From: Cryptomeria japonica
Lineage: Eukaryota; Streptophyta; Pinopsida; Cupressales; Cupressaceae
Length of the DNA stretch: 64,000 nt
Assembly: GCF_030272615.1 (NCBI RefSeq)
Contig: NC_081409.1
Span: 473,672,573 to 473,736,572 of the forward strand
Reading direction: 5' to 3'
Within the stretch, counting starts at the first letter, position 1; each line of letters opens with the position of its first letter. Below the pieces are notes generated by a model. It had not been told where the DNA came from. It saw only the letters and a list, made by a program, of their open reading frames with translations, and did not search any database. Shown piece by piece: positions 34,073 through 45,287 of the stretch. A program made the position numbers and the translations under genes.

Positions 34073-36950
34073 TTAAATGATATTATATCTTAGGGTTGGG
34101 TTAGTGTAGCATTTTCTTTTTGCACTGCATTATTTTCTTAAAAGCACTGCATTGCATATAGTTTCTTTTTCAAATGTATCGCATTCGCACAATTTCTACA
34201 TTTGCATATAGAAATATTAATAAAACAAGGCAGTTGTCCAAGTTTAACATTTGTTTGCATTCAAGAGAAATAAGGGTCATCTGCTTTCTTAGATATTTGG
34301 ACATGAAGTCATTGAGGTCCTAGGGTCATTCATTTTCAACATTACCCTGTGACGATGCTTTACTTATGGTTGGGTAGTGATTTCACTATTTGAGACATGT
34401 TAACCCAAAATCTATCAATTTCTATATCTCAAACACATTAACAAAATCTCTAATTCATTCTAGACACCTAGTTGATCATATGACTCGTGAAAAATCTAAA
34501 ATTCTACTTCAGCGCCATTGTATTTGTCACACCCAAGTAGGTTTCATTACTTACAAGTCAAGGCAAGAAAAATAAAAATAAAAATAAAAAGTGTTATGCC
34601 AAATATTCATCTCAAGGCAAAAGAGAAATGATATATAACTAAAATATCACGCATGTAAGTGTGACAACAAGCTTGACTATGGGAACATTCAAGTAACTCC
34701 ATTAGGGCTATGAACGTTTGCTGGCAATGGAGAAATATTTGAGAATTACAGTCTATAAACTTATCGCAGCTCTAAAAACTTGCTGGTAGCGAGACTCTAT
34801 TCGAGATGCTTTTGAAGTTAGGATAATCCACGTAGCTAGTCATATAGGATGCTAAGTGTCTTTAGTGAACACAACAGCGGGAATTAACTCATTTGCACTC
34901 ACATGGACAAAAGAGGATCAAAGATTTAAGAATCTATGGGGAAATTTTCTGCATCTCCATTTCTAAATCCTAGTCACTAAGTGTGTTAATTTGGATTTTC
35001 CAAAGCACCTTATGGATCGATTGACCGCTTATCTATGAAATGTTTTGTACCTCCAATTTAATTGGTGTATTACAAAATGTTGAACAAACATGGTCATCCT
35101 TGTTCGAATAGGAAATGTATCTTCATCATGCATATTGCATTAACATAGGTCGTATCGAAAATTCATTGTCTCCACATGCATTCTGCAAATCATCATGTCA
35201 TATAGGTCTGTATACTGGGGGCATAGCTGAAAAATCCAAAAAATCATAAAATTTCCTAAAAAAATGCTAAATAAAATAAAATGAAAAACTCATTGAATCA
35301 AAAAAATGACAAAAATCAAAACAAGAAAGCATAGACCAACCTTCAAGCCAAATCAACCACAGACAAACTCTCAAGGTCTGCAATCAAACTTATCTCATGT
35401 CTTGTTAATCAATCTATCAAACTCTATCAAACATCAACATGTCTTATACAAGGAAGCGTACACTCGAAACCAGATAGATCGGTCTTATACAATGTACTTA
35501 CTCTTTGAAACCAAACATTCCTATCAATGATCACACAAATCGAAACAATGACATAGATCAGTATGGTTGTCGGATTTTGTCCAAGTTCATCTTATTTCTT
35601 GTACTGAAGCATTACATCTTTTCTTTATCTTGTACATATCTTTAAGTCACTTTTGTGACATATTGGTTCTTTTGGAACCCTCATGGCTTGAAACCAATCA
35701 ACGTCCTAGTCTTAGGGTAATCAACTGATCAATTTAAATGTCCTAAGTAGTTTAACCAAGTCATCTTTCTATCAGTAGTACCAGGTCATCCAGTCTGACT
35801 CAGTCACCTATCTCCACCCTACTATAGAATTTTATCACTGAGTAAACAAGAAAAACAAGACTACTGAAAACAATCTTTAAACGGTTTGAGATGATTGAAA
35901 TTTTCTTTGTGTGTTGTCTTTTAAATTAGTTTTCGATTATTATTCCCTCTAAGTAACTCGAGGAAGTCTATCTTGACTAAGAGGAGCAAGGATTGGGGGC
36001 ATAATACTTTTTTTTTTTTTCTTCTTGTAGGAATGATTTTGATGATCTGGAAACACTTAATCAACTAGGTTTCTGTGATAAGTGCATTCACATCAAGGTG
36101 AAATCACCATACATACCTCGATTTGGCTTATTTGTATGCTACAACGAGGTTGGAGTCATTTGTTTGTTTGTTTTGAGGGAACTTCTTTAATTTACAAACT
36201 GGATGCATGTGTAATCTGTCCAAGGATATGAATGATAAAAGGGTCATTCTGGACAAGATAATTAAGATTGCATATGAAAAGGAAGGAACTCTGTTTTGCC
36301 TGTCTTGTTTGTAAAATGCTCAGCGATGAAAATTAAGCATACCAAATCCAATGACTAAGTTTGATGCATTCACTCTAAATTTTATGCATTTCAGGTGATT
36401 TTGGCATGATAACAATGATCTCTTTATCTTTTGAATGAGAGTCTGAAGCAATCATCATTTCCTAGCTAAGTGGTACCCTTTTCATCATCATTTCTCCAAT
36501 CGAGTACTTGGGTATTGAGATGTTAGATGCATACATGAGCATCTTATATAGCTCCATACATTTCATTATATATTTATTTGCATTCATATTATTGCATCAA
36601 AAATAAACATTTGCATTACTAGTTTCTCATTTTCATCATTTATTTGCATATGAAAAAGAAATAAAAAATAACATCCATATTCATCCTCATTACCTATATC
36701 CATACTGATAAGATATGCATACATATACAATTAAGAATATAGAAAGACATCTCATAATCAATCAACACAAGTATGATAAAATCAAATCAAGAGCTCGTAT
36801 ATCTCGTCATAATCTCAGTGTTTAAGAGTACAAATGATATCAACCGTCATATACAATGTCTCATCGGAGCAAGAATCTTATAAGCTACAAAAATGGGGTA
36901 TATAAAAAAATCTAGGAGGTATAATAAATCTATCTCTCTGCCTCTCCCTC
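34073..36950 (+). other. Internal noncoding region of element D
   Basis: About 2.9 kb between the insertion of B and the antisense ORF. Only short ORFs occur, with no recognisable domain on either strand. A run of 15 or more T stands near 36006-36023. This is where pol would be expected in an autonomous element, and none is seen. Confidence 0.55.
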
Positions 36951-36959
36951 ATCGTCAGG

Positions 36960-38770
36960 TGGAGGAGGTGGTGCCTATTGACTGACATCATCTCTGGGTG
37001 CCCTAGCTCCCTTAGATTGAGCCATATACTGAGAATACAACACAACCTACTACGCTACTATGACCGATATGCTATAAGCTGCAACATAATAAGTTGCATG
37101 ACTCATCTGATGCAAAACCTATCACTGAAGGGCATCTCACTCTACTCTGATCTTAATAAGTTGTCGATCTCGCTCTACCAGCTGTGTTTGCGCCACTGTC
37201 AACTGTGACTGCAAACCTATCACCCTCGCCCTCAAAGACTGTACTATGTCTTGCACTACCTGCTCTCTCCCCATCTCCCCCTCTCCACCTTCTTGCTCAT
37301 CCCTTTGCTGCCTAACCTACCTAAGAGGCACTCTCTCCTCCTCACCTCCAATCTCTACTGCCCTAGAACCACCAACCTCAACCCCAACAGCTCCTAAGGA
37401 TGCACCCTCCCCTCTTTGTCACTGTTGACCTCCCGCTGGTGCCCTACTACTACTAGCACTAGCATAACCTCCTGTCTATCTAAGTACATCTTATCTCCAT
37501 CCCTGTACTTGCACTCGTCCATGTACCTAACCTGGTCCCTGTACCTGTGCTAGTGCATCTTCCTCAAACTCATCTATAAGAGGTGCATGCTCTCTCGGAT
37601 CTATAAACTGAGGAAAAGGGTGTCTCTACAACCAATCTCTATACTAGAGCAATACCCCCGCGTCTACCACATCCTCTAGGTACTCCCATCTTTACGGTTG
37701 TAAACCTGACAACTCCTGCATGCTCAACACATATGATAGTCTCGGTGCCCATCCTTGTCTCTCCTCCTCCCCATCTCTAGCATATGTTGTGAACTCTTGG
37801 GATATACTCTGCAGTCTCCCATATTGTCTCAAAACCCTAGTCACTACAAACCACTCAAAAATAGAATTCAATCTACCAATGAGCAGTCTAGTCATGAACA
37901 TATCTCTCCACTGTGCCCTCCAATCATCCCATGGCTCTAGACCCCTATATGGTCTCCATACTACAACTATCAAGTCATCCAACTGCCTCCTCAAAAAATC
38001 AATCTTGCCCAGGTGGGGCTATGTGACATAACCTAAGTAACAGCATACGATAGGTTGATGTGTATCTCTAGAATCATCCACAATAGGTCTGAAAAATTGG
38101 GATATGCTCCCATGCCCATATCTACAAAACTAGGACACCTGCTGCCATGCTCTTCCCCTCACGATAGATAAGCTCATGCATCTCATGGTACATATGCGTG
38201 AGTAAACATGAACCCCAACCTAATCTCAATGGATGAGTCAGCAATCTCTCTAGCATTCTACCCCATCCACATAAAAATCCTTGTTGTCCTCTGTCAGGCA
38301 TCACGAAACAACCAATCATGACAGCCAAAATACAAGCAAGAGGGTACTCTGCACCATACCTACTCATCAAATCGTTCCATGTGATAGCACTATCAATGAT
38401 AGTCTCCTCATGGAATATAAATCTAAGAGCCTAAATACCCGATAATAGAGTAGAATCATAATCTACTTTATCTCCAGCAAAAGGAATTCTGAATATCCTT
38501 TGGAGTTATTGTCATTTCTCCCACTGGCAAATGAAATGTGTTATGCTCAGAATGGAAACGCTCAACTAATACGGTCAACATACAGTGATTCACACAGATA
38601 TCAGGCATCTGTAACAAATATCCAAATCCACACAACCCTATGTGACCTCTCTGTGCATCTAATAAATCATGCAGTAATCCCATCATCGGCGGAAATATAC
38701 ACTGAAACTGAATATCAAGCAACTAAATCTGCAAAATCAAACACACAAATCGTCAGTATGTGATCAAATT
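36960..38770 (-). pseudogene. Antisense plant-mobile-domain (PMD) ORF in element D
   Basis: Pieces 38722-38468, 38370-38122 and 37994-37692 lie in three frames. Read together they give the PMD order. First is GLCGFGYLLQMPDICVNHCM, then FHLPVGEMTITPKDI, then ACILAVMIGCFVMPDRG, then WGSCLLTHMYHEMHELIYR and WAWEHIPIF. This is the aminotransferase-like plant mobile domain known from MAIN/MAIL host proteins and from transposons. A P/E-rich linker follows and, to about 36960, a helix-forming stretch (LRARVIGLQSQLTVAQTQL). It runs opposite to D. Extra antisense ORFs are known in Tat-lineage gypsy elements. Frameshifts and stops show it is dead here. Confidence 0.75.
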
Positions 38771-38895
38771 TGTGCTAAGAATGTGATCAACATGCTAAAG
38801 AATCCAAATTTACAACATTCCAAATCAAAATTGCTCTTTAGACCTTCAAAAATACTCATTGTTTTTCATACATTACCACAGACAAGCAGCAACTC

Positions 38896-39080
38896 ATACG
38901 AGAAAACATGATGATCCGCATGAGTAAACAGACCCAAACAATAATTTGATACTCGTCGCACAATTAAATAGTCTCTTCAAAACATTCTCATATGATACAC
39001 GAGTAAACACCATACGATAAAATAAAAAACGCCAAATACTCGTACGAGAAAGAGTATGACACCGAATGATAAAACAACAC
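38896..39080. repeat. Second cluster of TCGTACGA-like motifs in D
   Basis: ACTCGTACGAG and variants (CTCATACGAG, ACTCGTCG, ACACGAGTA, CATACGATAA) lie just upstream of the antisense ORF on its own strand. They resemble the clusters in the plus-strand leader of D. No other function is seen. Confidence 0.5.
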
Positions 39081-39876
39081 AATAGGACTTCAAAAGAATA
39101 CAAAATTCAACAAAAATTCAAAAATTGAGAAATGTACAAGGGTTGTGTTTGATCACTTACTGTTGGGGCATAGTTTTGCAGTTGATTATGTCGTCTCTAG
39201 CACTCTAATCAATGCTCTTGGATCGGAATTGTCATTTTTCTTTGCAAGATGTTTTTTAAATTTTTTAACTTTGAGAGGTAAAAATGAATTGACAATGACA
39301 CATTGAACCCCTTATATAGCCCACACCCTAATTTTTAAACTTGCTCCGAAAGACATAAAATTTATACCCTTGACTAAATCTACTGTCCTGAGTCCATTTT
39401 CGAGATAGAAATCAAAATTTGACGTCAATATTCTAGTCAAAATTCACAACGTTGACCACTTGGCACTTTCATCCTCAAGTCATTTTTTGAATCATTTTGC
39501 ACTCAATTCAATTCTAAATCTCAATTTAATTCTCAAATCAACTCTAATTTTAACCTTCAACATCAATCTACGTGCTCAAATTATCATCGCTGCATCTTTT
39601 TTTCTTTTCAAAATTGCCTAAAAATTGTTGTACCCTCGCTATCTTTCGATTTCACTCCCGAGGGGGCATACTCATTACATCTTTTTATTTCAAAAGTTGA
39701 GAAGTTTTTCAAATCTTCATCTAAAGTTGAGCAGGAATCTTTTCAGTCAAATAAAATCAATTAAACTTTGTTACTAGGGGCATATCAATTTTTTATACTT
39801 ATCTGAATCAATCTTCAAATCGATGTTTGGTTTCATCACATCAAATCAAACTAAACATTCTCGCTTTGCTAATTGG
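39081..39876 (+). other. 3' noncoding region of element D
   Basis: AT-rich sequence with no ORF or domain that I recognise, between the motif cluster and the 48-bp tandem repeat. Confidence 0.5.
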
Positions 39877-40055
39877 TTCTTGTTCAATCAAGTTCAGAAT
39901 TGGTTTTTTCACTCGCTCAGTCAATTCTTGTTCAATCAAGTTCAGAATCGGTTTTATCACTCGCTCAGTCGGTTCGTGTTCAATCAATTTTGGAATCAGT
40001 TTTATCTCTCGCTCAGTCGATTCTTGTTCAATCAAGTTCTGAATCGGTTTTGTTT
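39877..40055. repeat. Tandem repeat of exactly 48 bp, four copies, in D
   Basis: Units start at 39877, 39925, 39973 and 40021, each with TTCTTGTTCAATCAAGTTC-like sequence and TCACTCGCTCAGTC. Looser derivatives continue to about 40270. The period is a multiple of three, so several frames give repeated 16-residue peptides on both strands; those ORFs are treated as by-products. Confidence 0.85.
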
Positions 40056-40321
40056 CTTCACTCAATCTAGTTCAATAAAGTTCTAGATCGATGCTCATTT
40101 ATTGATCCATCAAGTTCAAGAATGGTATCTCTCTCTACATCGGTCCTAGTTCAATCAAGCTCAGGATCGGTATCCCTTTAATCAAATATGTTTAGTTTCA
40201 TCGCTTCAAATCAAGCTGAATATCTCGTTCTTCATTGGTTTGTGATCCGTCAAGTTCAGAACTGATATCTATTTGACATCAACTATTCTTTGAACCAACG
40301 TGTTGCTTGCACATTAATTCA

Positions 40322-40334
40322 AAGAGGGGCAAAT
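40322..40334 (+). other. Polypurine tract of element D
   Basis: AAAGAGGGGCAAA directly before the 3' LTR start TGTAATACCC. Confidence 0.8.
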
Positions 40335-41537
40335 GTAATACCCTAAAATGGTCACCTAAACCATGGGACCCTAATCTCGACAACATCACCAAGGTCCTAA
40401 CCAAAGACAATTAAATCAACCTTGAGCACCTAATTAATTAATTCTTCAATCATTAATGTTTCATGGCAAATAAATCACTCTATATTAATTAAATATTTAT
40501 TTAATTAATTAAATCATTCCAAGTAAATCATTTTGATCAATTATTCTATTTATTTAATTAAATATCTTAGCATATTTAATTAATAAATAAATTTACCATT
40601 TTAAAACACAAAAAAAGGGAATTAATTTAAAGAAAAAGAGGAATTAATTTACAAAAAGAGATTAATCACAAAAAGAGGAATTAATCTCCATAAGAAAGAG
40701 TTAAATTGAAAACAAAAGAAAAGAATTAAAATTGAATTAATCATTTTCTCTAAAATTTCAAAAAAACAATTAAATTGGATTAATCATTTTCTCTAAAATT
40801 AAAACTTAAAGCTTTTTTTGAGAAAAGAGGTTCAGTTGCATTGAAAAGGCTTTTTCTAAATAAAAATCTTGAGAAAATTAAAGAAAAGTGAATGGAATCA
40901 CCTATTTTTATCTGAAGTAAATAGAATCAACTAATTTTATCTCCAATGCAAACTCTCAATCAAGCTATAATTAGAATCTATCTCAAGATTAACTTAATCT
41001 GATCTCTCAATTATTTCAATTAACCTCGATTGTGCTTTTTCTAGAGGAATCTCAACCACTCATTATTAATCGATCTTGACCGTTGGTCTCTCTTTTGAGT
41101 CTCTATAAATTCAGCCTTCATCTCTCATTCAAGACACCCTAGAGATTTATTGTTATTGTGCAGTTTTTGCTCTGGAGTCATTGAAAATGTTGTGCTTTGA
41201 GATTATTGCATCTTAGTTTAGCTTTTTGCATACTTATTTTAATCGTTATTTCTTGCATTCATCTAGCCTAATATTCATTCATCTAGCTTAATCTTGCATA
41301 TATTTAGCTTATTCTTGTGCTCATATAGATTAAATCCTTCGACTTGGTGTAGCTAGTAACTAGTATTGCTTATAAAAATCTGAGAGCAAGTCTATACTGC
41401 CATATTTTAGAAGGCAATAGGTCGATTTGTTATGGTTTTCATATTCATGATTATATCTATCTAACCATGCATGCAATGACTTAATTGAAGTGTTGTGTCT
41501 TACAACTTGCAGACTCTATCCACTTTTCACACACACA
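40335..41537 (+). repeat. 3' LTR of element D
   Basis: This 1,203-bp LTR runs from TGTAATACCCTAAAATGG to CACACACACA and is followed by the duplication gttac. TATA-like CTCTATAAATT is at 41101-41111. It keeps the TG start that the 5' copy lost. Confidence 0.93.
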
Positions 41538-41542
41538 GTTAC

Positions 41543-43045
41543 TTGTTAAAACTTAGTCAGAAAAGCATGGTTAATGGACTTCTACCACTTGAGAAGTCGA
41601 GTGTTGTTTTTTCTAGTTGTATTATTGGAAAACAACATAGAGCACCCTTCTATCCAAGTGAGGATCATTGAATCCAACCCTTGCAGCTAGTGCATATCGG
41701 TCTTTATGGCCCATGACACCTACTCATAAAAGATATAGGTACTTTCAACTTTTTGTTGATGATCACACAAGGAAAATGTGGGTATATTGTTTGCAGCATA
41801 AAGATTAAGCTTTTTCCTTCTTCAATGAGTTTCTCACTCTTGCAGAGAAAGAAATGAATCAACATATTTGTGTACTCTAGTCAAATCCAAGGGGAATATA
41901 CCAGCACATAATTCTCCATGTACTTCAAGGAAAATGGAATTCGACGTCAACTAACTATAGCATACATGTGCCTTAGAAAAATGGAGTTTGTAAATGAAGA
42001 AATCACATCATCGTGGAGATGGTCTAAAGTATGTTGAAATATTTTCCACAAGAGCATTCATATTGGGCTAAATTTCTTCACACAACAATTTATTTTTTGA
42101 ATCGTGCACCAAGCAAATCTCTTGATGGCATCACACTAGAAGAAGCATGGATAGGGGTCTAGACTTCTTTCTTTCATCTTCATGTATTTGGATGCACTAC
42201 CTATATACATTAGCAGGGATGTATTTTTTTATGAGAAGAGTGAGTCAAGTTCTCCTCCCACATCATCACCTACTTTTGATAGTGCTTCTATATTCAATAT
42301 GGATGGGAAAAATGATGGGAACATTGATAGTCAATCAACACCCACAAATGTCACAAAACCTTTACCAAAGTGGTATATTAGTACCGTTCACGATGAAAAG
42401 ATAGCTGAAGTTTTAGACACTTACACTCTAAGGCTGAGGACTCGCAGTGTGGTTTGCAATGAGGTAATATTAGCTCTAATCACTACAATTTTTGAAATAT
42501 TGATTCATCTAATGTTCAAGAAGTGTTAGAATCAAATCTTTAGAAATAGGCTATGGATGCAAAGTATCAATCTTTGATGACAAATATGAATTGGGATCTT
42601 GTTGATCTACCACCTGGTAAGAAAGTAATTGGATGCAAATGTATATTCAAAAATAAATATAAGGAAAATGGTAGTACAGATAAACATAGGGCTAGAATTG
42701 TAGCCAAGGGTTATGCTCAGAAAGAAGGGATAAACTATGAGGAAACATTTTCTCCCACAACAAAAAAGAAAACAATTAGAATGATTTATTGTTTAGCTAC
42801 CCAATTCGGATAGAAAATATACCAAATGGATGTAAAAATTAAATTTCTTCATGGAGACCTTAAGGAAGAGGTCCATATGACCTAACCAGAGGGATACATT
42901 GCACTTGGTAAAGAAGAAAAGGTATGGAAGCTTTAAGTCCCTATATGGTCTTATACATGCCCCTAGAGCTTGGTATATCAAAATTGATGAATATTTAATA
43001 AATCATGGTTTTAATAGACATACATATAATCCATATTGAATATAT
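41543..43045 (+). pseudogene. Copia pol remnant (pre-integrase, integrase, RT) interrupted by element D
   Basis: With frameshifts and stops, the reading starts SQKSMVNGLLPLEKSS with CIIGKQHRAPF (GAG-pre-integrase type). It continues to VDDHTRKMWVYCLQHKD (integrase core), then MDAKYQSLMTNMNWDLVDLP and RIVAKGYAQKEGINYEETFS (RT start, 42553-42813), and QMDVKIKFLHGDLKEEVHM. It stops before the YVDD region. Bases 7463-7481 left of D may encode the preceding residues (HLSTSY), so D probably landed inside this ORF. It is older and more decayed than the nest. Confidence 0.75.
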
Positions 43046-43054
43046 AAAAATAAA

Positions 43055-44895
43055 AAAAATCAAGGGACAAGTCATAGTTGACCAGTTAGTAGATGCACCA
43101 ACAATCTCTAACCATCCATTAGTATCAGACTTTCCAAATGAATCAATTTTTACAATGACATCCTAGACACTATGGTAGTTGTACTTCAATGGATCATTTA
43201 ATCAGCATGAATCTAGAGTAGAAGTCTTATTTATTACACCAAAAGAGGGAATATATTAATAAGGCTTATCGATTGGCATTTCCTTGTACCAACAATATTG
43301 TTGAGTATGAAGATTTAATCATTAGGTTAAGAATAGTTGTACTATATAAAATTCAAGAGCTTCATGTCCATGGTGACTCACAGTTAATCATAAAGCAAGT
43401 CAATGATGAATATCTTATAAAAGATGAGAAGCTTATACCCTACAATAAAATGGCTAATTATTTTGAGTCTTTTTTATCTTTGATTGAATTTGAGTAGATA
43501 CCCAAAATAAATAATGAAGCAACTTGTGTTATGGCTACAATTGGATCTCTCTTATATATGTAACTAGATGTTTCCTTATTGTCAGTTTCTAGTAGAAGAT
43601 GTGCTTAATCCTACTTTTGAGGTTCCTCATACTGAACTTGTGTGTAAAATTATTGGCCCCAATTCCCCTTGGTTTCAAGACTTTTACAATTACCTCCATG
43701 ACCAAATCCTTCCACTTGACCTATTTGTCAACTAGAGAAATAAATATATATGTCAAGCCTCTGATTATGTTATCATCAAAGATAATTTATATCAATGAAG
43801 TCTTGATCGTACCCTCCTAAGATGTATGGATGATGTTGAAGCACAAACTACCTTACGAGAAATGCACAATAATATATGCAGTGCTCACTCTAGTAGTCCT
43901 ACAATAGCTAATAAATTGACATGGAAAATTTACTATTGGCCTATTATGGAACATGATGCTTATCAATTTTTCAAGAAATATCATCAATGTTAGATTCATG
44001 AAGATCTTATTCATGCACTTGTGCTAGAGCTTTTCCTGCTGCAACACCCTAGAATTTCTCTTAGTGGAGACAGCCTCGTAGGAAAGATCCAACCCTCCTC
44101 TTCTAATGGACACAAGTTTATTATTATAGTCATTCAGTAATTCACAAAGTGGGTTGAATCCATACCCCATTACCTATATCACTAAAAAGTAGATTGTTAT
44201 GTAAATTATCCTTAATTACATTATTTGTCATTATAGTGTCCCTTCATCTATTGTCATAGATAATGGTTTCCCTTTCAAAAATCAATACGTTCATGAAGAT
44301 TGCAACAAATTTCATACCAGCCTCACTTTTCCACTTCGTATTATCCTTGACTAGTGGTCAAGTTGAGGTGTACAATAAAACTATCCTAAAGATCCTCAAA
44401 AATATGGTCAATGAAGTTCATTGTGATTGACATCTCCAACTTAATCTTTCCTTATGGACTTGTAAAACCAATTTCACACCCTTGCAGGTGCCACTCCCTA
44501 CTCCCTTGTTTATGTATCAAAATCAATTTTGCCTATAGAGGTTGACTTACCATCTTTTAGGGTATCCTTGCAATGATTCATTGATGATGAAGAATATGGA
44601 GTTTTGAAATTGCATGAGCTATATTTTATTGATGAGAGATGTCAAATAACATTAAATTATCTTCATTGCAGCTACAACAAGAGAGTTTGAGTGTGCATAT
44701 TTGAGATAGGAGACCGAGTCTTAAGAGAGAACCCTAAGAATCAGCAAGAAAGAGAAAATCCAAGAAAATTTGAACCTAATTGTCTAAGTCCTTATGTTAT
44801 CACAACAAATTATTGATTTGGTCCATACCAGCTCACCACACCTAAAGGAGAGCCACTCAACAATATGCATCTCAAAATGTTTTACACCTGATCCA
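43055..44895 (+). pseudogene. Ty3/gypsy RNase H and integrase remnant fused to the copia piece
   Basis: From about 43060 the reading changes to gypsy type: IKGQVIVDQLVDAPT, then RLAFPCTNNIVEYEDLIIRL and HVHGDSQLIIKQVNDEYLI (RNase H, 43273-43497). Next come an integrase zinc-finger area and SSSNGHKFIIIVIQ-FTKWVES (integrase core, near 44100-44155), and a C-terminus like NMHLKMFYT near 44860-44893. Stops and frameshifts are frequent. No gypsy RT precedes it; the join with copia RT is abrupt. Confidence 0.75.
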
Positions 44896-45287
44896 TGAAA
44901 TATCCTATTAAAAAAAAATGAAAATTTGAAATTTTGAAAAAGGGAAAGAGAAATAATTCATCCTCTAGTGAAAACCACTCGAGTGGTACTTTGGGCAAGT
45001 ATGGTGATGAAAACCTATCAAATAGGAGTCACGTGTAATAAGTCAGGCTTCTCCATCTATCATAATTCTATTTGGTCTTCCATAATAGATCTTCACCCTT
45101 GCTTCATAAAAATCATTCATTTCACTCATTAAAAAATCTTTTTTCCACACCTATTGTGGCTTGATGATTGTCGATGTTTAATGTCTTCCTGCCACATCCT
45201 TTTCAAAAAGGTCGATCTTTCTCCTTAGCACAAAACGGTTATATTTGTAACTAGGAACACCTCCTTGACCTATTTTCGTAGATGAGA
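44896..45287 (+). other. Unassigned sequence after the gypsy remnant
   Basis: About 390 bp without an ORF; probably 3' untranslated sequence of the gypsy remnant. No clear polypurine tract before 45288. Confidence 0.35.

Larger units (their letters stand above)
7482..41537 (+). mobile_element. Element D: non-autonomous Ty3/gypsy-type (Tat-like) LTR element, outermost shell of the nest
   Basis: The 5' LTR (7482-8642) and 3' LTR (40335-41537) are flanked by perfect 5-bp duplications gttac (7477-7481 and 41538-41542). Net length without nested insertions is about 12.5 kb. In order it has PBS, leader with TCGTACGA-type motifs, a decayed gag-like ORF, noncoding sequence, an antisense plant-mobile-domain ORF, a 48-bp tandem repeat, PPT and 3' LTR. 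I see no protease, reverse transcriptase, RNase H or integrase, so it must have relied on a partner element. An antisense extra ORF and tandem repeats near the 3' end are known traits of plant Tat-lineage elements; the lineage call is inference. It seems to have landed in a copia pol sequence that continues at 41543. Confidence 0.9.
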
